A stretch of 13,478 nucleotides of DNA from Desulfuromonadales bacterium C00003068 (lineage in GTDB: Bacteria; Desulfobacterota; Desulfuromonadia; Desulfuromonadales; Desulfuromonadaceae), in NCBI GenBank assembly GCA_001751155.1, contig MAXR01000082.1, forward strand, positions 1,676-15,153, read 5' to 3'. The notes under the pieces are model-generated. The model was not told the DNA's origin. It ran no database searches and saw only the letters and a program-made list of their open reading frames with translations. This document shows, in pieces, positions 1 through 6,896 of the stretch (position 1 is its first letter; each line of letters opens with the position of its first letter). Made by a program: the position numbers and the translations under genes.

Positions 1-1046
1 ATGATGCCAAGGATTCCGGCACCGAGGCGCCAGCCTGATGTATGCAGCTTAATGCCTGACAACGTTTCAATCTCTGGGGGCGGTGGTAATGTCGCTGCAC
101 TGGGTTGTCTGGTAACGCTAGCCTCGTCCTCGTTATGTTGAGAATGGGTGAAAATACCTGCCGTTAACGGTGCAATGATTTCATCAAGTCCCGATGCTTC
201 GACAACCTCGGAGATGATCGGCAGAGGGTGATTGGATTGTTTCTTGGCGGTGCTATTTTGATGTGAGATCTGTACCTGTAACGACCCATATCGGGTTAGG
301 GCGAGTTGGTTCCGTTTAGAGTCCGCGTTGTCGCCTGTGTCGTTTAGACGACAATCGGGTAAAAATCCAAGTCCAAATTGAAGGTTGATCTCTAACGGGT
401 TGCCGTATTCTTTGATACCATTGAGAAGGTTGGATAAGTTGCCGTTGCGACTTAAGCTGGCTTTATCTCCCAATTGACGGTGATCAAAGCTTCCTGGCTT
501 AATCCGAACAGCGTGGCTTGGTTGATGTTCGTCATTGAGCCAATACAGGTCAATGATTGGTGTGTGTTTGAAGATCTCTTGATGCAGCTCTTGTTCGTTC
601 ATTGCTGCGGGAGCAGAGCCTTGATACGTCGTATGAACGAGAAGCCGTTTGACCTGTTTTTCAGCCAGCTTTCCTGACATATCAGCGACGATGGCTAATA
701 GAGGGGTTCCGCGTTTTAAGATGATCTCTGAATCGTGGCCATGAAATGTGATCTGTTGTGGCTCAATGGTAAGTGCTTTAATTGTGACGGGTTCAAGCTG
801 TGTGGTTGGGGGCTGAACAATCCAGTGCTTGAGCCGGTGTTGACGTAGCAGGTTGGCCATGGGACGCAACTGTTCGAGTGGCCCTTTGGCTATTTGGGCT
901 AATCCACTGCCAATGAGTCGTTGGCGGACCGAGTAAGCGTCTAGTTGACCCAGTTGGCTCAATTGCTGAATTAACGGGGCGAGGCGCTCCTGATCGTAAG
1001 TCGCTGTAACAATCAGCTGGTGAATATCGTTAGCGGTTTTCATCAT
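1..1046 (-). CDS. Uncharacterised protein, C-terminal part missing (window edge)
   Basis: An open frame of 348 codons runs from an ATG-ATG pair (1046 or 1043) to the left edge without a stop, so the gene is incomplete at its 3' end. The protein begins MKTANDIHQLIVTATYDQE (counted from the second Met) and is soluble-looking over most of its visible length, with no N-terminal signal. There is a Pro-rich stretch near residues 325-332 (PPPPEIE). The last visible residues (WRLGAGILGI) look like the start of a hydrophobic, possibly membrane, segment. I recognise no family. The start overlaps the stop of the small ORF upstream by 14-17 bases, which suggests translational coupling; no good Shine-Dalgarno is seen. 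It probably belongs to a minus-strand group with the 50-residue ORF and the AI-2E permease. The length of uninterrupted frame makes coding very likely; the function is unknown. Confidence 0.8.
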   Translation of the reverse strand, partial: MMKTANDIHQLIVTATYDQERLAPLIQQLSQLGQLDAYSVRQRLIGSGLAQIAKGPLEQLRPMANLLRQHRLKHWIVQPPTTQLEPVTIKALTIEPQQITFHGHDSEIILKRGTPLLAIVADMSGKLAEKQVKRLLVHTTYQGSAPAAMNEQELHQEIFKHTPIIDLYWLNDEHQPSHAVRIKPGSFDHRQLGDKASLSRNGNLSNLLNGIKEYGNPLEINLQFGLGFLPDCRLNDTGDNADSKRNQLALTRYGSLQVQISHQNSTAKKQSNHPLPIISEVVEASGLDEIIAPLTAGIFTHSQHNEDEASVTRQPSAATLPPPPEIETLSGIKLHTSGWRLGAGILGI

Positions 1047-1182
1047 GTGTCGGCGTCTGCTGTTGGTGCTGGTATTGGGCAATGTTACACCCTTTGACGA
1101 TCACTGCAAAAGCCATTAGGGCGACAATTAATAGAAAGAAACCGAGATAGTTTTCATTCTTTATGTGTTTTGGATCAGACAT
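1030..1182 (-). CDS. Small single-pass membrane protein, 50 residues
   Basis: This short ORF begins at ATG 1182 and ends at TAA 1032-1030. It encodes 50 residues: a short polar N-terminus (MSDPKHIKNEN), one hydrophobic span at about residues 12-29 (YLGFFLLIVALMAFAVIV), and a polar Gln/His-rich tail (QYQHQQQTPTHDENR). An AAGG sequence lies 8 bases before the ATG and can serve as ribosome binding site. The 3' end overlaps the start of the next gene, and the start lies 56 bases after the AI-2E permease stop. A well-placed ribosome site, a coherent membrane topology and overlap with the next gene all argue that it is real. No family is recognised. A plausible role is a membrane partner of the downstream unknown protein, but that is inference from position only. 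Confidence 0.6.
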   Translation of the reverse strand: MSDPKHIKNENYLGFFLLIVALMAFAVIVKGCNIAQYQHQQQTPTHDENR

Positions 1183-1238
1183 CAAGGTGACCTTCGTAAA
1201 ATTGGGGAGAAAATTGTTTTTGTATCGTTGGAACGATG

Positions 1239-2261
1239 TTAACTGAGCATAATTGCGACCCAGCGGAGGTCTTCAGTTGCTTCAAGAGCAATTTTAACAA
1301 TCATGGTCAGCGGTACAGAGAGCAGCATTCCAACTGGGCCGAGTACCCACCCCCATATAACTAACGACAGTAGAACAACCAAAGGGGAAAGACCGAGTTG
1401 TTTACCCATGTAGCGCGGTTCAATAATGTTGCCAACGACAACATTGACAACGGCATAGCCTAGTATTACCAGTAATGCACTGCTAATTCCATGTTGAATA
1501 AAGGCGAGAAGAAATGCCGGGACGCTGGCGATGATTGAACCAATATTGGGGACATAGTTAAGCATGAAGGCAAGAAGACCCCATAGAACAGGATAATCAA
1601 CATCGAGAAACAGCAGCCATAGCGTAATACTGAGCCCAGTCAACAGGCTGACAGCGGTTTTAATCACCAAATAACCTTGGACGCTGCTGGTGATGCGTGA
1701 AAACTGACTAAATGATTTTTCAGGGTTCTCTAGCGCTAATTTTATTTTGCGTGGCATTGAGCTGGCTTCAAATAGGATGAAAATAACGGTGAGTAAAATC
1801 AGGAATCCGTCGGTGAGAGCTGCTCCAAGCCCACTCAATGTCGTTGCTGCCACTTTCATGGCCGCGCTAGGGTCAAAATAGTCCAACATGATTTGCGGCG
1901 AGATATCGAGTCCGCGTTGGTTGATCCAAACGAATATGGCGCGTGTCTCATCGTGCAGGCGCTGTTGGTATGTCGGCAGTGTCAGGGAAAAATCGTGTAA
2001 CGAGGTGCCGATAAATAGGGCTAACAGTAGTCCCGTTGCCAGCGAGATGCTGATGACAAGAAAAATGTTAATCGCTGTCGGGATATGGTGTTTTTCCAGC
2101 CAACTTAAAATAGGCAAACATAATACGGCAATAAAGGCCGCCAGCAAAAAAGGGACAACAAGGTCTTGAGCACTCTTAAGCCCCGCGATGATAATCACCA
2201 TGGAGGCCGCAGCAACGATAAAAGAGAAACACTTAGAGTTGGGTGGGGCTGTTTGCATCAT
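1239..2261 (-). CDS. AI-2E family (PF01594) membrane transporter
   Basis: The 340-residue polytopic inner-membrane protein matches the AI-2E/UPF0118 permease family. Two N-terminal spans lie at about residues 11-50, one at 63-85, a soluble segment at about 90-135, and then several closely spaced spans to the C-terminus. Family landmarks are NYVPNIGS at about 235-242 and EPRYMGKQLGLSP at about 281-293, followed by GPVGMLLSVPLT. Known members have been linked to autoinducer-2 export, Na+/Li+-proton antiport or other small-molecule efflux, so the substrate cannot be read from sequence. The start is one of two adjacent ATGs (2261 or 2258), preceded by AGGACC. The length is typical of the family. 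It is probably the first gene of a minus-strand group with the 50-residue ORF and the left-edge gene. Repeat copy 1 lies about 110 bases upstream and may separate it from older upstream DNA. Confidence 0.88.
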   Translation of the reverse strand: MMQTAPPNSKCFSFIVAAASMVIIIAGLKSAQDLVVPFLLAAFIAVLCLPILSWLEKHHIPTAINIFLVISISLATGLLLALFIGTSLHDFSLTLPTYQQRLHDETRAIFVWINQRGLDISPQIMLDYFDPSAAMKVAATTLSGLGAALTDGFLILLTVIFILFEASSMPRKIKLALENPEKSFSQFSRITSSVQGYLVIKTAVSLLTGLSITLWLLFLDVDYPVLWGLLAFMLNYVPNIGSIIASVPAFLLAFIQHGISSALLVILGYAVVNVVVGNIIEPRYMGKQLGLSPLVVLLSLVIWGWVLGPVGMLLSVPLTMIVKIALEATEDLRWVAIMLS

Positions 2262-2586
2262 AAGAGGTCCTGACGAGCGAGGGTAATCTAACGAAGGGGT
2301 AATTCTAAACCAGATGAGTTGTTAGGTTCAATATAAAATCGGACTAAACGTTGATCCTTTTTTGTGTTATTAATGATGGCGTTGCAAAAAGTCCGCCCAC
2401 CTGCGTTGCAGCGTTTGTTCAAGACTTCGACATACAACATGTATGCCTTCCCTCTTGAACAACCACTACGCCTTGGGGGACGAAGTTTTTGCTTAGCCAT
2501 CTAATTTGTTTTTGCGAGACCATCATTAATGAAAGGTCTGCTTTACATGATAAGCATGTTTTGATTCTGTTGGGGAGAGATTAAGC
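2262..2586. other. Divergent intergenic region, AI-2E gene to porin
   Basis: These 325 bases separate the divergent AI-2E permease and porin genes. Nearly half is repeat copy 1 (2375-2524). The AI-2E side (2262-2374) carries the ribosome site and an AT-rich stretch but no convincing -35/-10 pair. The porin side (2525-2586) has a short perfect inverted repeat, ACATG-N5-CATGT at 2545-2559, and GGGGAGAGA as ribosome site. A 70-codon minus-strand ORF (2500-2288) begins inside the repeat and runs out to the permease side. Its N-terminal 42 codons are pure repeat sequence and I do not regard it as a gene. The non-repeat tail (about 2288-2374) reads as a plausible peptide (VRFYIEPNNSSGLELPLR) and could be a gene remnant, but the support is weak. 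Confidence 0.6.
2375..2524. repeat. 150-bp palindromic repeat, copy 1 (MITE-like)
   Basis: This is a full-length copy bounded by GATGGCGTTGCAAAAA on the left and TTTTTGCGAGACCATC on the right, which are imperfect inverted repeats of each other (13 of 16). The interior carries nested palindromes: TTGTTCAAG (2415-2423) pairs with CTTGAACAA (2454-2462), and CATACA (2431-2436) pairs with TGTATG (2440-2445) around a 3-base loop. The right arm is doubled: TTTTTGCTTAGCCATC (2486-2501) and TTTTTGCGAGACCATC (2509-2524) can both pair with the left end. It differs from copy 2 at 7 of 150 positions with no indels. The element is flanked by ATTAATGA at 2369-2376 and 2525-2532, a possible target-site duplication whose last two bases on the left coincide with the element's first two. 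No transposase is encoded. Confidence 0.9.
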
Positions 2587-3918
2587 ATGATGTTCTTATG
2601 TAGCGTTCGTCACTTTTTTTGTTGGATCGTTACGGTTGGACTGTGTGTTGCCGCAATGAGCGTGGCAACACCTGCACTGGCAGTTAATTGGTTTATGTTG
2701 CAAGGCGTTGAGAGCGAAAATGCGCCGAAGTTTCGCTTTGGTGGTTTTGCCCTATTTGATTATCAAAATTCAGGTGGTGGTGATCTTCCGGCTGGTCCGT
2801 TCAAGGGGCAGCCAATGGCGTCTGGCCTTGTTAGTCCTGATATGAACTCTTCAGCGGAAAGTAACCTACGCAAGTTGCGTTTGGGTGTGCGGGGTGCTTT
2901 AACCGACCAGTTCTCCTACAGTTTCAAAACAATCTCAGGTAACAATAGTGTGACAGGGATTGATAAGGGAAATAGGCTGCGTATTGTTGAATCGAGTGTC
3001 ACCATTAATGCGATACCCCATGCTCGGATTCGAATCGGTCTGATTAAGGCGCCTGGAGCGGAAGAGTCGTTAGGTTTTGTACCGCCCTGTTACTATATCA
3101 ACCTTACTGGCATGACTAATATGCTGATGCAAGAGCGTTTTTTTGAAGCTGATGGTCAAGATCCAACGCAAGAGAATAATCCACTTATTGCTGGGTGTTG
3201 CCGTGATATTGGCGTGATGGTGTTTGATGCTTTCCATTTAAACCAGTGGGAGTTGAGCTACGCAGTGATGTTGGCGAATGGCTCTGGAATGCGCTTAAAC
3301 GATAACAATCGTAATCCTGAAGGTTATGTGTATCTTTCAGCTGAGTATCTTTTTGGTGCAGGTAGAAGAGTTCACCGCGAAGGGTGGAAGTTCTTTAGTT
3401 GGTATCAAGAGGGGCAAAGGACGCTTGATGTGGGTCTTGATCATGATGAACACGAGTTTCATCGCTCACGTTATGGCGTTGGTACGGCGCTATTGTGGCG
3501 AAAGTTCCGCTTTGGCGGCGAAATTATTAAAGCGGATGGAATGATTTTTTCGGGTACCGACTTTAACGCCCCTGCGGGAACAGTGAGTACGGATGGCCTT
3601 AAGGTGTCGAGTTTTAATATCCGTCCAGAAGATCAAGGCTTAGGCTGGTATGTTGACTTTGGTTATAGGGTTTTGCCAAATTTTTGGTTGAATGCTCGCT
3701 ATGACCGTCTTGATTTGAATACTGAAACGATGGCGGAAAAAGAGTTTGAAACGGTAACGCTTGGTGTTTTGTGGCAAGTCAGCCGTCATATTTGGGCAAA
3801 AGCGAATTATGAGTTTCGTCACGCATGTGCCCCCGATCAACAAACGACGTCAGTCGTAAACCAAATCTTGGATGATCTACCAGATCGTTTCTCCGCTCAG
3901 TTGCTGTATCTATTTTAA
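2587..3918 (+). CDS. Outer-membrane porin, phosphate-selective porin O/P-like
   Basis: The 443-residue protein has a Sec signal peptide (hydrophobic core about 10-25, likely cleavage after PALA at residue 32). The rest is rich in alternating polar/aromatic strands and ends with a C-terminal Phe (QLLYLF), the usual outer-membrane insertion signal. The segment at about 93-113 (LRKLRLGVRGALTDQFSYSF) resembles the N-terminal barrel repeat of phosphate-selective porin O/P (OprP-like) proteins, and later strands such as GWYVDFGYRVLPNFWLNARY fit a beta barrel. It should form a trimeric diffusion channel; the solute is unknown, since the family name does not prove phosphate specificity. The ATG-ATG start at 2587 follows GGGGAGAGA about 10 bases upstream. 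No phosphate-regulon site is obvious, and no partner transporter is adjacent, so it looks monocistronic. It converges with the DMT permease 62 bases away without a visible terminator. Confidence 0.8.
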   Translation: MMFLCSVRHFFCWIVTVGLCVAAMSVATPALAVNWFMLQGVESENAPKFRFGGFALFDYQNSGGGDLPAGPFKGQPMASGLVSPDMNSSAESNLRKLRLGVRGALTDQFSYSFKTISGNNSVTGIDKGNRLRIVESSVTINAIPHARIRIGLIKAPGAEESLGFVPPCYYINLTGMTNMLMQERFFEADGQDPTQENNPLIAGCCRDIGVMVFDAFHLNQWELSYAVMLANGSGMRLNDNNRNPEGYVYLSAEYLFGAGRRVHREGWKFFSWYQEGQRTLDVGLDHDEHEFHRSRYGVGTALLWRKFRFGGEIIKADGMIFSGTDFNAPAGTVSTDGLKVSSFNIRPEDQGLGWYVDFGYRVLPNFWLNARYDRLDLNTETMAEKEFETVTLGVLWQVSRHIWAKANYEFRHACAPDQQTTSVVNQILDDLPDRFSAQLLYLF

Positions 3919-3980
3919 GTGAAGGGCCAGTAGGTGGTCGGACTTAACAGGGATCGTACTTCTCGCTACGGTTCGTCACG

Positions 3981-4814
3981 TTAGCGTCGATTAAACCACA
4001 GGGCGATCACGAGAACGATTGATCCCATTGTTAGTTGCGACCAGTTTACTAATTCGCCGAAGACCAGTGCTGAGCATCCAATAGCGAGGGGAATCTTTAA
4101 ATTGTTACAGATTGCCAGAGTGCCCGTATCAACCCGCCGTGCGCCAAAATTCCATAAAAAGAAGCAGACTCCCGAAGCAAGAATCCCTAAGTAAACGAGT
4201 GAGAGAACTTGATGACTTGTTAACGTTGAAATTGGCCATGTTTGCGGCGCTGGCAGAAAAGGTAGTGTCGATAAAATTGCGCCAAGGTAAAGGAGCGAGA
4301 ATACGTGGTGATCTTTATGCGGTACTGTTTTCATCACTTTTTTATACGCCACCTGACCAAAAGCAAAACATAGGTTGGCTGCCTGAATGAGTAAAAATCC
4401 TGTCCTAAACTCTGTCAGATGTAAATCGCGGTAGAGGATGATGCTGGTACCGAGTACCGCAAGTAGTGATGCGTACATGAAGTGACGATGAAATTTGAGG
4501 GTGAAGCAGTCATTTATCACCGTAACGTAGATGGGGGTGAAAATCGTGAATAGTGCGACTTGGTAGCCCTTTAGGTAGTGAAACGAGGCTGTGTAAGCCA
4601 TATACATCACACCATACTGAATGGCACCAATTGTCAACAGTGCCCCCATTGTCACTACCCGGCAGTGTTTAAGGCGGGTGAAGGGGAGAAACACCAGCCA
4701 TGCGAGAAAAAGGCGTGCAGTTGTGACCAGTATGGGGTCAATTCCCGTGAGCTGTCCTTTGATTAATCCAAACGAAAAAGCCCAAATGAGGGAAACAAGT
4801 ATGAGAGATGGCAT
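3981..4814 (-). CDS. EamA/DMT superfamily permease
   Basis: The 277-residue, almost wholly hydrophobic protein has about ten predicted spans arranged as two EamA-like halves. The N-terminal half opens with LILVSLIWAFSFGLIKG and includes RLFLAWLVFLPF. The second half starts near FLLIQAANLCFAFGQVAYKK and ends with PLAIGCSALVFGELVNWSQ followed by the last span and a short basic tail (NRR). This is the standard layout and length of drug/metabolite exporters in the 10-TMS DMT superfamily. Members export amino acids, metabolites or drugs, and the substrate cannot be inferred here. The ATG at 4814 has no strong Shine-Dalgarno. The gene starts 76 bases after the stop of the HDOD-GGDEF gene on the same strand, so co-transcription is possible but not shown. 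Confidence 0.85.
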   Translation of the reverse strand: MPSLILVSLIWAFSFGLIKGQLTGIDPILVTTARLFLAWLVFLPFTRLKHCRVVTMGALLTIGAIQYGVMYMAYTASFHYLKGYQVALFTIFTPIYVTVINDCFTLKFHRHFMYASLLAVLGTSIILYRDLHLTEFRTGFLLIQAANLCFAFGQVAYKKVMKTVPHKDHHVFSLLYLGAILSTLPFLPAPQTWPISTLTSHQVLSLVYLGILASGVCFFLWNFGARRVDTGTLAICNNLKIPLAIGCSALVFGELVNWSQLTMGSIVLVIALWFNRR

Positions 4815-4890
4815 AGTTGGTCAGTTGTTTCTTAGGGGTTGGAGTTTAGATCAACGAGCGCATGCTGTGTGATCAATGTTGCGGAACTTG

Positions 4891-6396
4891 TTACAAGGGG
4901 AGGCTGATGCAGTTTTTCCCCTTTTTCTTTGAGCGGTAAAGTCCCGCATCTGCAATGGCAATGATTTGGTTTTTGGTGAGATTCGCCTGCTTTGGGCAGT
5001 AGAATGAGACACCAATACTCACTGTTACCGAGAGCGTTTTACCGTGCCAATCAACGCTAAGCTGGCTGATGTTCTCACGTAAGCGCTCGGCAATTTCCCC
5101 TGCAACTTCAAGAGTTGTTTCAGATAGAATAACGGCGAACTCTTCACCGCCATAGCGGGCGACAAGATCAGTGTTGCGCATGGTTCGTAGAGTGGTGTTG
5201 GCAATTTCTTGTAATACTTTGTCTCCCGCTTGGTGGCCATAGGTGTCATTGACAACCTTAAAATCATCGACGTCAAACATAAATAAGGAGAACATTGTAT
5301 TGTAGCGCGAAGCACGTTGAAGTTCGCGGTCAAAATGATCGTGAAAGTAACGTAAGTTGTACAGTCCCGTAAGGCTGTCTTGAAAAGCAAGACGGCTGAG
5401 TTCAGCGTTGGCTTCAGTGAGCTTTGCGCTTACTTGTTGAGCGTGTTCTTTTTCAGTTTTATATTGTCTTTTCAATTGCGCAGTCGAAAGGTTCAGCTTC
5501 GACAGTTCTTCGTTGGCTTCTTGTAAAATCTCGGTCGCGCTTTTAGCCAGTTTGTTGGAGATGTCAAAGAAAGAGAGTACCTCACTGCTTTGCTCCGAGA
5601 TCTCTTCGATCATGCTGTTGATTTTGTCATCGTTGAGCTGGTAGTGCTGTTTTAATTCATCGCGAAATATTTTAAGTTTAGTCTTCGCCGGTTTGCCGTG
5701 AAATACGGCTGATAAATTGTCAGATAAGTTGATCACTCGGGCAGGACATTCAGCCTCAGTTGGAGCATTGTATGGTTGTTGGTGCCATGCTATCGGTATT
5801 GTGATCTGTTCAGGTAGTCCCCATTGTTGCAACAGTTCACTGCCCAGTTTTGCATGTGAGAAACCAAAATGTTCGAGTTCGATCTCGTTGATACTGGTGT
5901 CGGTGGTGTCTGAGCTGAAAATGGCACGGTAACTTGGCAGGCAGTTGTCGGCGATAAGGATACCGATGTCGTGTAATAGGGTGGCAATGAAAATATAGTC
6001 GTTGGAGCGACAAATTTCACGAGCAATAATATTTGCGCCGACAGCAGCCGTTACGGAACGTTTCCAGAAATATTCGAAATTAAAGTCGCTGTCAGGTGTT
6101 TTTGCGAAGTTGCCGACAAGCACAAAAGACAGTGCTATATTTGTGAGTAATATTGTACCCATCCGCGTAATGGCTTTATCTAACGTGTCAATTCTGCCAG
6201 TAGGTGAGAAAATTGGAGAGTTGGCGATTCTCAGGACTCGCGCTGTCAAAGCTGGGTCGGTATTGATTAATTCTGTCAAGCGGGTAAAGGAGGGTTCTTC
6301 TTTCTGGACCTCTTCGAGTATTCGCAGGGCAATTGCCGGCGGTGTTGGTAATTTAATACTGGAATTGTTGGCCAGTAGCTGTTTGATGGCTGACAT
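4891..6396 (-). CDS. HDOD-GGDEF protein, probable diguanylate cyclase
   Basis: The 501-residue cytoplasmic signalling protein has three parts. Residues about 10-210 are an HDOD domain, beginning LPTPPAIALRILEEVQ and containing LLHDIG at 140-145. The position where HD-type hydrolases carry the first metal His (WxHS) reads W111-K-R-S here, so hydrolase activity is unlikely. Residues about 285-340 form a coiled-coil linker. Residues about 338-501 are a GGDEF domain starting QDSLTGLYNLRYF, with metal ligands in FDVDDFK (D375 onwards), NDTYGHQAGD, and an intact active site GGEEF at 416-420. An RNTD (407-410) five residues ahead of GGEEF matches the RxxD inhibitory site. It should therefore make cyclic di-GMP with product feedback, with HDOD as sensor or partner-binding input. 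The ATG at 6396 is preceded by GGAGGG. It is transcribed divergently from the fmdB-folD pair. Confidence 0.93.
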   Translation of the reverse strand: MSAIKQLLANNSSIKLPTPPAIALRILEEVQKEEPSFTRLTELINTDPALTARVLRIANSPIFSPTGRIDTLDKAITRMGTILLTNIALSFVLVGNFAKTPDSDFNFEYFWKRSVTAAVGANIIAREICRSNDYIFIATLLHDIGILIADNCLPSYRAIFSSDTTDTSINEIELEHFGFSHAKLGSELLQQWGLPEQITIPIAWHQQPYNAPTEAECPARVINLSDNLSAVFHGKPAKTKLKIFRDELKQHYQLNDDKINSMIEEISEQSSEVLSFFDISNKLAKSATEILQEANEELSKLNLSTAQLKRQYKTEKEHAQQVSAKLTEANAELSRLAFQDSLTGLYNLRYFHDHFDRELQRASRYNTMFSLFMFDVDDFKVVNDTYGHQAGDKVLQEIANTTLRTMRNTDLVARYGGEEFAVILSETTLEVAGEIAERLRENISQLSVDWHGKTLSVTVSIGVSFYCPKQANLTKNQIIAIADAGLYRSKKKGKNCISLPL

Positions 6397-6485
6397 AATT
6401 TTAACCCTCCAAGACTAACCATATCACGATTAACGTTTTTTTGGTCTGAAATCCCTGTTCTATTGTACTGATTGCTGCTCTATTG

Positions 6486-6514
6486 TTGACAAAGTGGCTC
6501 GGTCTGACTATTTT
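6486..6514 (+). promoter_or_regulatory. Candidate sigma-70 promoter of fmdB-folD
   Basis: A consensus -35 TTGACA (6486-6491) is followed after 17 bases by TATTTT (6509-6514). It sits about 90 bases before the fmdB-like start and points the right way. An inverted repeat, GTGGCT (6494-6499) and AGCCAC (6515-6520), brackets the spacer and -10 and could be an operator. Both are read from sequence only; there is no expression evidence. Confidence 0.5.
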
Positions 6515-6604
6515 AGCCACGAGTAATTCGGTGCGAATTAATATAAAAATTTAGTTTGCTCGGGTTGCTGTTTGTTTATGATACGAATTGAAAGGGAATT
6601 TATT

Positions 6605-6856
6605 ATGCCATTATATGAGTATAAATGTTTATCATGTGGGTTGCTTTTTGAAGTGCGGCAAAAGTTTTCTGATGCGCCACTCAAATCATGTCGCGAATGT
6701 GGTGCCGAAGTAACAAAAATTATTTCGCAGGGTGGGTTTGCCTTAAAGGGTGGTGGCTGGTACGAGCAGGGCTATTCAGCCTCTAAATCCACGCCAAGCT
6801 GTCCTGCCTCTTCAACTTCAAGTTGCGGTGGCTGTGCTAAATCTGCTGGAAAATAA
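6605..6856 (+). CDS. FmdB-type zinc-ribbon protein
   Basis: The 83-residue protein starts MPLYEYKCLSCG, the hallmark of the FmdB/CxxC_CxxC_SSSS putative regulatory family. The zinc ribbon uses C8-x2-C11 and C29-x2-C32, followed by the usual low-complexity Gly/Ser tail with extra cysteines (C66, C74, C77; the last two as CGGC). The frame is open further upstream (to about 6572), but the family always begins MPxYEY and an AAGGGAA ribosome site precedes ATG 6605, so this start is chosen. Founding FmdB members were proposed as regulators of formamidase or methanol/amide genes, but the biochemical role of most members is not established. It lies 40 bases upstream of folD on the same strand and is probably co-transcribed with it. 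Confidence 0.88.
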   Translation: MPLYEYKCLSCGLLFEVRQKFSDAPLKSCRECGAEVTKIISQGGFALKGGGWYEQGYSASKSTPSCPASSTSSCGGCAKSAGK

Positions 6857-6896
6857 GTGTGAAACTTAACTCAATGTGTTTTATCTGGAGGTCAAA

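Noticed and set aside
474..677. Plus-strand ORFs in the left-edge region
   Set aside because: They lie antisense inside the long uninterrupted minus-strand frame, which has the better length and a protein-like composition.
1190..1238. Small inverted repeat ATCGTT/AACGAT after the AI-2E stop as a terminator
   Set aside because: The stem is 5-6 bp with almost no loop and is not followed by a T-run on the minus strand.
2288..2500. 70-residue minus-strand ORF next to the AI-2E gene
   Set aside because: Its first 42 codons are the palindromic repeat, and the same ORF in copy 2 differs mainly by amino-acid-changing substitutions. The non-repeat tail is too short to assign.
3919..3980. Possible terminator between the porin and the DMT permease
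   Set aside because: Only weak short inverted matches (CGTA/TACG) and no T-run on either strand.
4112..4872. Plus-strand ORFs opposite the DMT permease
   Set aside because: They are shadows of a well-supported membrane protein gene, with no ribosome sites and no recognisable product.
6876..6896. GTG 6876 as the folD start
   Set aside because: It would place the GGAGG ribosome site inside the coding region; ATG 6897 fits both spacing and the family N-terminus.
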